DNA from: Leptodontidium sp. MPI-SDFR-AT-0119
Lineage: Eukaryota; Ascomycota; Leotiomycetes; Helotiales; Leptodontidiaceae
Direction of reading: 5' to 3'
Length of the DNA stretch: 64,000 nt
NCBI GenBank assembly: GCA_020726505.1
Contig: JAHLEZ010000003.1
Coordinates: forward strand, 3,038,001 to 3,102,000
The notes under the pieces were generated by a model. It had not been told where the DNA came from. It searched no databases and was given only the letters and a program-made list of their open reading frames with translations. Made by a program: the position numbers and the translations under genes. Positions 1 through 10,539 of this stretch are shown one piece after another (position 1 is the stretch's first letter; each line of letters opens with the position of its first letter).

Positions 1-93
1 TCCGCCGTCTTCGACGCAGTACAATCATGAGTAAACACCAAGTCAAACCAACCCAGTCGACTACCTAGCAGTAATCCAGTCGAAGTTGCTAAC

Positions 94-801
94 CTACCAC
101 AGCATCCTCAACCCCATCCCCTCCTCATCTCCAAACTGCCTTTCAACCTTCCTCCTAGCAATCACCGCGTAGACAAGCGCGAGCCAAAAAGGTCCCCTGT
201 CACCCCAAGCATCAGTAAAGTCACATCCATAACTGCTGACTATCTAAGAGAAAATACAAGGGAAGTACTCACACCACAACCCCACCCCTCCAAACCGCAC
301 CCCAAGCACCAACTGACGCTCCCCCAGCCGTCCATCCACTCCCATTGACCGAGACCAGGATAACCAAGAGGAGGAAATAGAGCGATTTAACGAGTTGCAT
401 TCGGTAGAAGCGCGTAGCGGAGAGGAAGGGGAGTGCGCAGGTGTAGGTTAGTTCGTAGAGGATTGTGAAGAGCAGGATGGTGTTGGCTATCAGGGAGAGG
501 ATCGTGGTTGCCGTACTGGGGTGTTGTTAGATTGGTATTTTTGGAATGGATATGAATGGGTATGGAGGAGAGGTGAGGTGAGGAGAAGAGAGGATGGAGG
601 AAGGGAAGAGAGGAGAGAGATGAAGACGTACAAATACCACGGGATCTCCTTATGAGCCCCCGTCCCGCCAATAACGAGAGTCATGGCTAGACTCCCGAAG
701 AAGAGGAAGATGGTGATGAAGAGCTGGGAGAGCCAGAGGAGGGTGAGGATCCAACCGCGCCATTTGGGGTTTGTTGTTGGGGGGCCGAGGGAGATGGGCA
801 T
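94..801 (-). CDS. Small multi-pass membrane protein, unknown function
   Basis: The start is the ATG at 801-799 and the stop is TAG at 96-94. Exons are 801-632, 515-273 and 196-94, giving about 171 aa. The first donor is GTACGT and the second GTGAGT. An alternative acceptor at 236 would add 13 residues but leaves a 37-nt intron, so the 76-nt intron is preferred. The protein begins MPISLGPPTTNPKWRGW, followed by about four hydrophobic segments (roughly residues 17-37, 45-75, 90-115 and near the C-terminus) and a basic C-terminal tail. I do not recognise the family. No signal peptide or catalytic motif is visible. It lies convergent-free upstream of the IleRS gene on the same strand, with about 600 bp between them. 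Confidence 0.6.
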
Positions 802-1405
802 TTTGGTGATGAGTTTGGGAAGATCGGATATAGTTTCCCTGGTTGGTGGGTTGCTGTTTGTGGAAATCAGGAAATGGAGTTGAGATAGTAATAGATATCT
901 TGATTTAAGTAACAATTAATGTGGGAATGCCTTCTTTCTTGAGGGGTTCCAGTCTCTTGTGGCAGAGCCTCGTCAAGTCTCGTGTCTGCATTGTTGTGCG
1001 GCACAGCGTGCAAGCGAGGAGGGCTGGGAGCCAGTGACAGGATCTCGGTGAGTGCTCCGGATAAATGCGATCCCCTTGTCCACACGACGAACTATCCGGA
1101 TTTGGATGTTTCGATATATGCAGGTGCTTGGTATTGATAGAGATATATTGTACTCGGTGTGCTGTCGTGGATGGGTGCAGGATTCTGCCTTGGGAGGCGC
1201 GAGTCTAGAGTGATGGATTGGATTGGGACTTCCAAAGCATCCCTGAATAAGGTTTGAGAAAGAAAAGAGGACGTGGTAGTTGTTACTGAAGAAGCAGTTC
1301 GACCAGAGCAAAGGAAGGGGTGAAAAAGTAAACAAGTTGAGATTGGGTATTCCGCCTCGTGCTAAACGCCACCTGATGTAAATACCTACACCATATGATA
1401 CAACA
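802..1405. other. Intergenic, 0.6 kb
   Basis: This lies between the membrane-protein start and the IleRS stop. It should contain the promoter of the former and the 3' end of the latter. I see no gene or clear repeat. Confidence 0.5.
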
Positions 1406-4400
1406 CTATTCTACAGGTTCAGGTACAGGTACAACCTCCTCACAGCGACCGCACAATTCATCCTCGACAGGCGCCACATATCGCCAACACCTTGGACACT
1501 TGTGATCTTTCGGCGGTAAAACCAGCGCTTCGGCCTGCCCCTTAGGAGTGGCAAACATCGCGGCGTACGAGAAACGATATTCTGCATCTTGGCTAGCCCC
1601 GTCTAATGACACCACCGTCTGGAGTTCTACAGACGAGACGACAAGGATACTCGCCAGCTCATCGGCATAGCGCTGAAACAAATCTTTTGCTTCGGCCGGA
1701 ACCCGAAGGATAACGGAGGACTCGAGCGAGGAGCCGATATGCTTGTTAGCTCGTGCCTCTTCCTGGGCTGATTTGATTGCCGTGTTAGCGTTTAGCAGCC
1801 ACGGGACGTCGGTGAGAATGTTCGGGTCTAGTTGTCGACTTGTTGGGATCACTGGGTCTTCGAGTGTGCGGTGGAAGGGATGGACCTGTGCCTCTTCTTT
1901 CATCCATACGGGGCGGTGATCCCATGCTTCTTCGACCAGGTGTGGTGTGATTGGCGTCAACATCCTCAACAGACCATGGAAAATCTCTTCCAGAACCCCG
2001 CCGCCATCACCACAGTAGAGGCGGTCTTTCATGGCTTCGAGATAGAATGAAGAGAGGTCGCTGCTGATCCATTTATTGATCAGGTTTAAGCCTTTATAGA
2101 ACTCGAAGTTGTGGTAAGCGGATGCAACTTCGGTCATTACGGTCTGTAGCTGAGACAGTGCGATCTGGTCTAACTTGGTGACTGGCGCTGTTCTTGCGCT
2201 GCGATGCATTGATCCGAGGAGCATCTTGATTGTCATCCGATACTTAAGTAAGGCATTGTGGTTGAACTGGAGAACTGGTTGGCCAATGACAACATCTCGG
2301 GTATAGTCGCTGCTGGCTACCCAGAGGCGGAGGGCATCTGGTCCAAGAGCTTGAGAGATATTGCCGCCTGCCTTCTTCTTTGTCTTAACCTGTAAAGTGT
2401 TAGTCCCTGTTCGACTACCGTGAAGCATCGACCTACTGGTGGAAGAAGTGAACCATCAATGATCTCACTAGGGGCAATAGTATTTCCAATAGACTTGGAC
2501 ATTTTCTTTCCCTTGTCATCCAGGGTAAACCCGTGAGTAATGAGAGTCTTGAATGGCGGCCCTTCTCTTCCAGACGCACTTGTGTGGGTCAGCAAACTCG
2601 ACTGAAACCAGCCTCTATGTTGATCCGTTCCTTCAAGGTAAACATCCGCTTGTTGCTCTGTCTGAGTCCAGCTAGACCCACTGTCAAACCAGACATCCAT
2701 CGTGTCTTTACCACGTTTATAGTTGCCTTCCAGCCCAGGAACGATCCAGGCAGGATCATCTACAGGATCAGTCCACCAGGCATCAATACTCCTCTCGTTG
2801 ATAACCGAGATGATATGAGCAACGCTCTCATCGGTGAGGACTGCAATGCCAGCCTCGTCGTATAAGGCTGGAATAGGGACACCCCAAGCTCGCTGCCTCG
2901 AGATACACCACTCACTTCTGCCTTTGACGAAGCTTTCAAGTCTTGCCCGACCAGAATCAGGGATGAAGCGCACCTCTTCCATGCATTGCAGGGCATCGTC
3001 TTTGACATGTCCAACGTCCGCAAACCACTGCTCAGTAGCCCGGATAATGACTGGGAGTTTGGTTCGCCAGTCATATGGATACTTATGCTTGTACTTGTGG
3101 GTTGCCATGACATTGCTACCAAGGTCCAGGATATCCAATACCTCCGCGCTACCTCCGTCTACGACTGATTTGCCCACAAGTCTTTCGGGCTCGTCTGGGA
3201 AAGCTGCAGCCGTGAAGCGCCCGAGATCATCTACTGGAGCCGCAGCGTCGATGCCGAGCTTCGTGCAGACTTCATAATCATCCATTCCATGGCCTGGTGC
3301 ACAGTGGACAAGTCCAGATCCAGATTCGGCAGATACGAAGTCAGCGTGGATGATAGGCTGAAGCTCCGAATCTTTGCCTCGTAGAGGATTGATGTATTGC
3401 GAGCCCTCGAGGTCTTGGCCCATGACATGGTCGAGAAGCACTTCGACAGGCTCGTCTTTGAATAACAGGGGTGCGATTTGTGACAATCGCGAGCTGGCAA
3501 TAATCAGCAGCTCCGAAGTGCCATTTCTTACAATCAAATATTCCAAGTCAGAATGCACAGCAATTGCCCTGTTTGCCGGAAGAGTCCATGGAGTGGTTGT
3601 CCAGATAACCACAGAGATGGTGTTCTCTTCCATCCCTTCTGGCAATTGCGCCTTCAGAGCCTCTGACAAGCTGGCAAGAGGGAATTTGACGAACGCCGCG
3701 GTCGAGACGTGATCTTCTTTATACTCCAGCTCAGCTTCCGCAAGGGCCGTCCTCGAAGAAGGCGACCAGTAAACCGGCTTATATCGTCTGAAGATAAGTC
3801 CATTTTTGACCATTTCCTGAAAGACGCCCAATTGCTTGATCTCAAAGGTCTTGTCCATTGTCTTCCACGCCTTATCCCAATCTGCCATGACGCCCCATTC
3901 TCGAAAACCTTTCATCTGGTCCTTGACAGTCTTCGTGGCGAGGGACCGAGCAGCTCGACGGACCCCAATGGCATCCAGCACCGTTTCGCCATCCTTGTTC
4001 TTCTCGCGCTGCTGCTCCAAGGCTTTGATTTCGATGGGAAGACCGTGACAGTCCCAGCCTGGTACATAGACTACTCTCCGACCTAATTGCCCAAGATACA
4101 TTAGCATAAATCCCTAGGAGGCAGCCACAAGCATAGACTGCGCACCTTCCTGCACCTTCACCCGACAGATGATGTCTTTCAAGATCTTATTCAGCGCATG
4201 CCCGATATGCAAACTCCCATTCGCATACGGCGGCCCATCATGCAAGACGAAGGGCTTTTGGGCAGAGCGCTCATGGCTCTGCCATTCGTAGAGGTCATCG
4301 GCGCATCGCTTTAGGTACTTGGCTTGGTCCCCCGGCGCGGGTCGTGGACTGTTGTATTTTAGTTAATCCAGCAATTGATATGCATTCGGGAAATGCTTAC

Positions 4401-4465
4401 GGAAAGGAAGATTTGGGTAATCGTAGTGTCGACGACCAGGACTTTGTAGGTGGTCGAACGGGCAT
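1406..4465 (-). CDS. ISM1: Isoleucyl-tRNA synthetase, mitochondrial type
   Basis: Class I aminoacyl-tRNA synthetase that charges tRNA-Ile, predicted mitochondrial. Exons are 4465-4401, 4348-4146, 4082-2437 and 2389-1406 (965 aa). The HIGH signature is at residues 69-72 ([11 protein letters not shown]) and the KMSKS loop near residue 615 ([11 protein letters not shown]). A C-terminal zinc-finger-like cluster CPRCW...CGRC near residue 940 is typical of bacterial and organellar IleRS and argues against the cytosolic enzyme. The N-terminus ([20 protein letters not shown]) is basic and Ser-rich, as expected for a mitochondrial presequence. The start was chosen because it gives the conserved [12 protein letters not shown] segment after splicing the first intron. 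All four exons join in frame. The gene sits 350 bp downstream of the PHAF1-like gene on the same strand. Confidence 0.93.
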
Positions 4466-4815
4466 GGTCTCAGATCCATGGTTTGGTGTTTGATGGGGAA
4501 CTTTTCTATCGAGGTCCGGCATTTTGGGGGACGCGACTGGAAGTCAGGCCCAAAGATGTTGGTGTCAGGCATCAAGTCTCAGCACCAAACGGCATTCAGT
4601 CACACATTTATATTCGAAGGTCATTGACTCACCGCACTCCAAACGTTACACCTCTTTCTGTCAATTGACTCATTCTATCCTTCCAGTAAATCCTATGCTA
4701 ATTCATGCCCAAAAAATCCCGAATGAGCAATACCACGCATCAAAACCGAATCATTCACCGAACTCCAATGCCGATGCCGATGCCCATGCTACTTGCACCA
4801 ATATCCCATGCGTTA
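4466..4815. other. Short intergenic region with (GATGCC)n run
   Basis: This is the IleRS promoter and the 3' end of the PHAF1-like gene. A short imperfect CCGATG/CCCATG hexamer run lies at about 4766-4790. I see nothing else. Confidence 0.5.
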
Positions 4816-6441
4816 TCAAAAAACGGTGAGTCCACTCACAATACCATTCTTCAACACCTCGAACACCAAACCAGGAAATCCAAAAAGTGTTGTGTTGCCC
4901 AAACCCCTCACATCCTCCATTCCCGTAGGATCAACCCGCTTGCCCCCTACACTATCTTCCCATCCACCCAATAGCTCGCAGCTACTTCCAGGGCTATCTC
5001 CCCAATCACGGTTCAATACCATCCCGCGCTGACGAGACTTTGCTTCTTCAGCATTACGGTAAATGCTCTTCCACTCATGGTGTAATCTTTGTTCGATTTC
5101 CTTGAATGGTGTTTCTGAGTCAACGACAAGTTGCCCCTTCTTGGGCATCAAATACTGAATTTCCCACCGGCATCTTCTGTGACGATTGAATGGATATGAA
5201 CCTGGTACGTTACCATGTAGGATTACCTTCGAGGCAACGAGGCGACTAGAGGCATCAGACGGAACGATGCCTTCTGGCTCTGATGGTCGATCCAATGCTT
5301 GCTTGCTCGGTGGACACTGCGACGGTGTCGTGGGAGTAGAGAGCAAGACATCGAATCCGTGATAGAAATAGTTGTAGAAACATTCCCCAGAAATATTTCC
5401 AGCCACCTCTCCATTCTCAGCATCTTCGTCTGAGTCATCAGTTGCAGTATGTGCTGAGGATTGATCCGTATCCGTGGAGTCATCCTGCAACCTCATCTCT
5501 GTAGAATCCGATCGCAGGTGCGTTCTGGAAAGAGGCCGGGCTTTGTGGATCGACATTCTCTGGTCATTCTTCCGATATATGGCATCAGGAGGACCCAGTA
5601 CAGCCACAAGTTCTTGTGGTGACGTGAGACCAAGCTTGATCCAGAATGGAGCCACACCGTCTGTTCGTACAAGCTCGAGGTGACCTTCCCCATATATCCT
5701 GATAAGCCTGACTTCATCCGGTACGGGATCCTTGCCCTTCGTGAGGGAAGTGAAGGAATCTCGAGGGTCCAAGGTCTGAACATACAGTCGTTCTCGTGCA
5801 TCTGGCCAAGAATCTCCACGAAAGATAGCCATGGAAGCAGCTGGGTGGCTAGAAGAAGAGGACAAAAGAGACACAAAATCTTTCCTTGGCGACCATGCCG
5901 TATTCGATAATGGAAAAGAGAAAGCAATCCCAGGATATGATAGCATATATAAGCCCATCCCAGTCTCATCTCCTGGCTCGGGCCCAATATACTCTCCTGG
6001 GAACGTTGGCCCAAGCAGACGATTGTAGATGTGCCGAAATGTAGGGCCCGACAAGCTCTCTGCCTGAGCTACGCCCTGCTGTGTACTCGCCCCTGGGCGC
6101 AAAACATCCTTATCTTTATATGTGAGCTGGCTCTTGGTGAAGTCCAGCACCTCTACCAGCCGCAAACGCTGCTCTGGCCCATCAAATCGTAAACGGATGC
6201 CGTTGGTTGGCAGGATGACGATAACTGGTTCTTTGACTGGCGAAGACTGGTCGTATACCAGATCCAACTTCGGAAATCGCTGCGGCTCGGCCTTCAGTCG
6301 AGTTAGGATGTCGTGGAGTGTTGCACCCAGTACTGTGTCTATTAGCTGGCTGGCTGGCTGGGAAGAGCTGCGAAGGAGGTTTGACTTGCCCAAGAAGCCC
6401 AAAGCCTGTCCTGGAAAGACCTGGGCTGTGAATAGTGACAT
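4816..6441 (-). CDS. PHAF1/UPF0183 family protein
   Basis: Orthologue of the UPF0183/PHAF1 family. Animal PHAF1 acts with BCAS3 at phosphoinositide-positive autophagy membranes; the fungal role is inferred. Exons are 6441-6390 and 6332-4816 (522 aa). The N-terminal family block ALGFLVLGATLHDILTRLK is recovered only if the 57-nt intron 6389-6333 is removed. That intron has a GC donor (GCAAGT), a CTAATA-like branch site and a CACAG acceptor. Its length is divisible by three, so unspliced reading also stays open, but it inserts a low-complexity stretch inside the conserved block. The C-terminus (TTLFGFPGLVFEVLKNG) matches the family end. A fungal-specific acidic insert (DSTDTD...DSDEDAEN) interrupts the middle. 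The start ATG (MSLFTAQVFPGQ) is preferred over longer upstream reading. The gene is divergent from the kinesin gene. Confidence 0.85.
   Translation of the reverse strand: MSLFTAQVFPGQALGFLGKSNLLRSSSQPASQLIDTVLGATLHDILTRLKAEPQRFPKLDLVYDQSSPVKEPVIVILPTNGIRLRFDGPEQRLRLVEVLDFTKSQLTYKDKDVLRPGASTQQGVAQAESLSGPTFRHIYNRLLGPTFPGEYIGPEPGDETGMGLYMLSYPGIAFSFPLSNTAWSPRKDFVSLLSSSSSHPAASMAIFRGDSWPDARERLYVQTLDPRDSFTSLTKGKDPVPDEVRLIRIYGEGHLELVRTDGVAPFWIKLGLTSPQELVAVLGPPDAIYRKNDQRMSIHKARPLSRTHLRSDSTEMRLQDDSTDTDQSSAHTATDDSDEDAENGEVAGNISGECFYNYFYHGFDVLLSTPTTPSQCPPSKQALDRPSEPEGIVPSDASSRLVASKVILHGNVPGSYPFNRHRRCRWEIQYLMPKKGQLVVDSETPFKEIEQRLHHEWKSIYRNAEEAKSRQRGMVLNRDWGDSPGSSCELLGGWEDSVGGKRVDPTGMEDVRGLGNTTLFGFPGLVFEVLKNGIVSGLTVF
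6333..6389 (-). other. GC-AG intron in PHAF1-like gene
   Basis: The donor reads G|GCAAGT and the acceptor CACAG, with a branch-like CTAATA about 14 nt before the acceptor. Removal restores the conserved block LGFLVLGATLHD. The length of 57 nt keeps frame either way. Confidence 0.75.
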
Positions 6442-6886
6442 TTCCGTTGCATTTGGCGGAGAGGCAAATTTGTTGACCCTCCTTCCAGGATATTGCGTTA
6501 CAAGCGCTTTGATGTGTTGGTGGTTGAAGCTCCAGTTCCAGCTCAAGCCCGTGGTTCTGGGAAGGCGGTTTGGAGGGGCAGCTGCAGCTGCATTTCCAGG
6601 CCGTCACTCTGCCAACCAACCGAGGTGGGTCCTGACCTCTTCCGCTTTCAGATTTCCGCGAAATCAACATTTACATCAACAACTTCACGACAAAGACAAC
6701 CTCAACGCCCTCACTCCAAAGCCTCTTTTAACTGCGTATTTACGTATTGCATAGCTCGTTGCATACACTCAGCAACAATCACAACAACAATTTCTACCCG
6801 CGACACGTCTACCAGCTGCATCTAACGTTCAACGCGCAAAGCAATAAACCCTCTTCCCACAGAGCTCAACTTCCTCCCTCAATTGT
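6442..6886. promoter_or_regulatory. Divergent promoter, PHAF1-like / kinesin-5
   Basis: This 445-bp region separates two divergently transcribed housekeeping genes, so it must hold both promoters. A CAACAACAACAATT-like pyrimidine-poor stretch near 6768-6790 probably lies in the kinesin leader. No specific operator was recognised. Confidence 0.5.
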
Positions 6887-9800
6887 ATGGCAGGACTCCC
6901 TCGGCCGGCAGTCGTCGCGCCGTCGAAAAGAACGATGCGCCCTCCACCAAGGCCCTCCACAGCCAGATCACAATCCCAAGCACCTCCATCTCGAATGGAT
7001 CGTTCTGGCGCAATCTCCCCAGTAGGATCGGTAGTTTCAGTAGCTACTACCCATGGAGGAACCAAGAGAAAGGAACGAGACTTCGAGCACGATGAAGAAG
7101 AAACCAATATCAATGTCGTTGTGCGGTGTCGAGGTCGCAACGAGCGCGAAGTACGGGAGAACAGTGGAGTAGTTTTGTCAACAAATGGTGTCAAGTGCAA
7201 CAGCCTTGAGCTCTCCATGGGACCAAGCGCGCTCAGTAACAAGACATACCACTTCGACAAGGTCTTTTCCTCGGCAGCGGACCAGGCGATGATCTACGAC
7301 GATGTTGTCACGCCCATTCTGGACGAGGTAGGCTTCCCTGGGAATTTTGAGGTGAGCATTGTTGACATATAGGTAGATGCTTGCTGGATACAACTGCACA
7401 ATTTTCGCGTATGGGCAAACTGGAACCGGAAAGACGTACACGATGTCCGGTGATATGAATGAGACTTTTGGGATGCTGTCTGATGCGGCGGGGATAATAC
7501 CTCGAGCACTGCATGCGCTGTTCAACAAGCTGGAAATCGACGATGCCGAAGCCTCTGTGAAATGCTCCTTCATCGAACTTTACAACGAAGAGCTCCGCGA
7601 CTTGATCTCTCCGGACGAGAATACGAAATTGAAGATTTACGATGATAACACGAAGAAGGGTCATTCCAGTACGATTGTCCAGGGAATGGAGGAGTCACAC
7701 ATCAAGAGCGCTATTGATGGTATCAAGCTTTTGCAGGACGGCAGTCACAAGCGGCAGGTCGCAGCAACTAAATGCAACGACCTGAGTAGTCGAAGTCATA
7801 CGGTATTTACGGTAACCGCTTACATCAAGCGGACTGGAGACAATGGCGAGGATTATATCAGCGCTGGAAAGCTCAACCTTGTTGATTTGGCTGGTAGTGA
7901 GAATATTCAGCGGAGTGGAGCCGAGAACAAGCGTGCAGCTGAAGCTGGGTTGATCAACAAGAGTTTGTTGACTCTTGGAAGAGTGATCAATGCTCTTGTC
8001 GATCGCGGATCTCATATCCCATACCGTGAGTCGAAACTCACTCGACTTCTCCAGGACTCTTTGGGTGGACGAACAAAAACATGCATCATCGCGACTGTTT
8101 CTCCTGCGAAGAGTAACTTGGAAGAGACAATCTCAACTTTGGACTACGCATTCCGAGCCAAGAATATCCGGAATAAGCCACAGGTCAACCAGATGATCAA
8201 CAAGAAAACTTTGCTCAAAGAATTTACCTTCGAAATCGAGAGACTGAAGAGCGAGCTCATTGCGACCAGACAGCGGAATGGAGTATATCTGACCAATGAG
8301 AACTACGAGGAGATCACAGTTGAGAGTGAGTCTCGGAGAATTCTCAGTGAAGAGCAAGCCGCAAAAATTGAGACGATGGAAACGAACCTGAGAAACAAGG
8401 TGCAAGAACTCTACTCGTTAACTTCCAACTTCATGACCTTGAAGAAGGATAATGAGAGTACGAAGGCCGTCCTCGATGAAACCAAGGATGTACTGGAGCA
8501 GACCGAATCCGTGCTTTCCAACACTCGACAAAGTCTTGCCGAAGAGACTGTACTCCGAAAAGCTCATCAGGAAACAGAGGAACAGCTAAGTACGGTTGGG
8601 ACTGAACTATTGTCAACTCTTGGGAGAACGGTCCACGACGTTGGAGGTCTCCACGCCAAGAGTAGGAGGAAGTCGGATCTCCAGTCATTGAATCGCAATG
8701 CATGGGGCTTGTCGCAGGCCCAAGTCGCCGAGGTCACGAGTCTTGTGGAAACCAGGGTCGAGGAATTTCGGATGCAGCAACAAGAACTGATGGAAACTGT
8801 GTCGACGAGGATGCAATCGTTCGTAGCCGGCGAATTAGAGAAATTGTCCGCCACGCAGTCTTTCCTCGAGGAGAATGTTTCAAAGTTTGAAAGTTCGGAA
8901 GGAGAAGTCTCGGAGCAGACCAAATCGGCCAAGGAAGAGATGGATGCTGTTTTAGAAGAGATCAAGACGCTCCGAGAGGAGGTAAAGACCCGTGTTGGCG
9001 AAGGACTTCAGGGCTTGTCTGTTGCAGCCGAGCGAATCTCAGCAGAGGTCATCAGCGAGCTTGGTGCGTTCCACACACAGGTAAGATTATCTTTATTGTA
9101 ACTTGTGGACACTGCTAATGTTTGTAGCTTCACACGTCCTATAGCTCACTTGGCCGAGACTTCAAGGGTCTCTTTGAAGATCTTCTCAAGCATGTTCATG
9201 CTCAAAAGGCCGAAGCAGACAACTTGCGCCAGCAGTTGACTACAGCTAGCGAGCTTGCTATGCAATCAAATGTTGCTGCTTCTTCGAGATTGGATGAGGT
9301 TCTACGAGAAGAGCGAGAACAAGCAGCTGCTGATCGCCAGAGCCTACTCTCACAGATCACGAGCCTCGTTGTAGCCCAAGGCGACACACAAGATTCTCGC
9401 CTGACCTCGAAGATCCAGGAAGTCCAGAAAGATGTCTTGGCATCGAAAGAAGGCTTTGAATCATCTCGAGCTCAATACGATGTGGGCATGGATGTTTGGA
9501 ACGAGAAGGAAACAGCATTGGTTGAGGAAGTGCTTCGTTCAAGAGAGACCTTGAAGAGTAAATTGAAAGAGGACTGGGTGGTAAGTTGCACCATGCAAAC
9601 TCGGGCCTATCCTTACTAACAAAACCGCAGGCTGCTAACAAGCATAACACCACTCTTCAAGCTGCCACCAATTCTGTTCATGCAGAGACTGTCCGTATTG
9701 TTGATGAACAGATGAAGGACATTGAAATCCAAATGCGCGCCCTTGATGATTTTGTCACTCGCGCTCGCTTGCAGAATGCTCAACATCACGACAGCCACGC

Positions 9801-10539
9801 GCAATCACTCCAGAACCTGTCTAGCACAGTGAAGTCATCATACTCCAGCATCGGCATGCATTTCACCTCAACATATGAACGAGTACGAGATCTCGGTGAC
9901 GAAATGTCTACCAAGACTGCCACTCTGCAAGAATCTCTTGCTCCTCTCGACTCAGTTCTGAAGGAGCCTCTAACCACCCTACGCGAGAACATTATAAGTA
10001 CATCTTTCCAGGAATACAAGCCTACAGGCGAGACTCCGCAGAAAATTCAGTACACATACCCTACCGAATTGCCACGAACTGAAGCACACGAAGCTCTTCT
10101 TGCTGCAATGCGCAGGCCTACCGAATTCAGGAGTCCGAGCAAAAGTATGACTTCTATGGTTCCTGTGATCTTCAACGACGAGCCCTCGTCATCATCAGCC
10201 ACCCATATTCGACAATTCTCCCATTCTCTTGGCGCATCAACGTCTCGGCCGCACTCTGATACAGAGATTGCCCGCCCAGCAACAAGCGGTAGTGCCGGAC
10301 TTCGCGAGATGGACGTCAATGTCCAGCCAGGCGCTACTGCACCCGAGGATCATCAGAGCCAAATCCCGAACTTCAAACGCAGTATCAGTTCCGCGGGTAA
10401 ATTACCAGTGCTGAAGAGCAAGAAGAGTGTTGTGGCATTAGAAGGACGGGAGAATGTTCTGAGTACAAGTGTTGGTCCGGGGAACCCTTTGGCACAGGTG
10501 CAGAGTACAGGACGCAGGAGAAGTCCTAGGAATGGTTAG
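6887..10539 (+). CDS. bimC: Kinesin-5 (BimC/Cut7) mitotic motor
   Basis: Plus-end-directed homotetrameric motor that crosslinks and slides antiparallel spindle microtubules. Exons are 6887-7327, 7377-9080, 9128-9580 and 9631-10539 (1168 aa). The N-terminal extension of about 80 residues is Pro/Ser/Arg rich. The motor domain spans roughly residues 80-440, with the P-loop GQTGTGKT at 160-167, switch I NDLSSRSHT, switch II VDLAGSEN and HIPYRESKLTRLLQDSLGG. A coiled-coil stalk follows (Glu/Lys/Gln rich). The tail BimC box lies near residue 998 (TGETPQK...YPTELPRT) and contains the TP site that Cdk1 phosphorylates in this family. The length is normal for fungal kinesin-5, and all exon phases agree. 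The 5' end is set by the first in-frame ATG before the Pro-rich extension. Confidence 0.95.

Noticed and set aside
236..272. 37-nt intron in the first gene, adding SYGCDFTDAWGDR
   Set aside because: The added residues look protein-like, but the intron would be below usual length. I kept the 76-nt version and noted the alternative.
1715..2225. GAGGAGC occurrences inside the IleRS gene
   Set aside because: They are coding sequence (Glu-Glu or Ser codons) far from the cluster and are not counted as regulatory.
4705..4974. Plus-strand open frames between IleRS and the PHAF1-like gene
   Set aside because: They are antisense shadows of the PHAF1-like C-terminus and a hexamer repeat.
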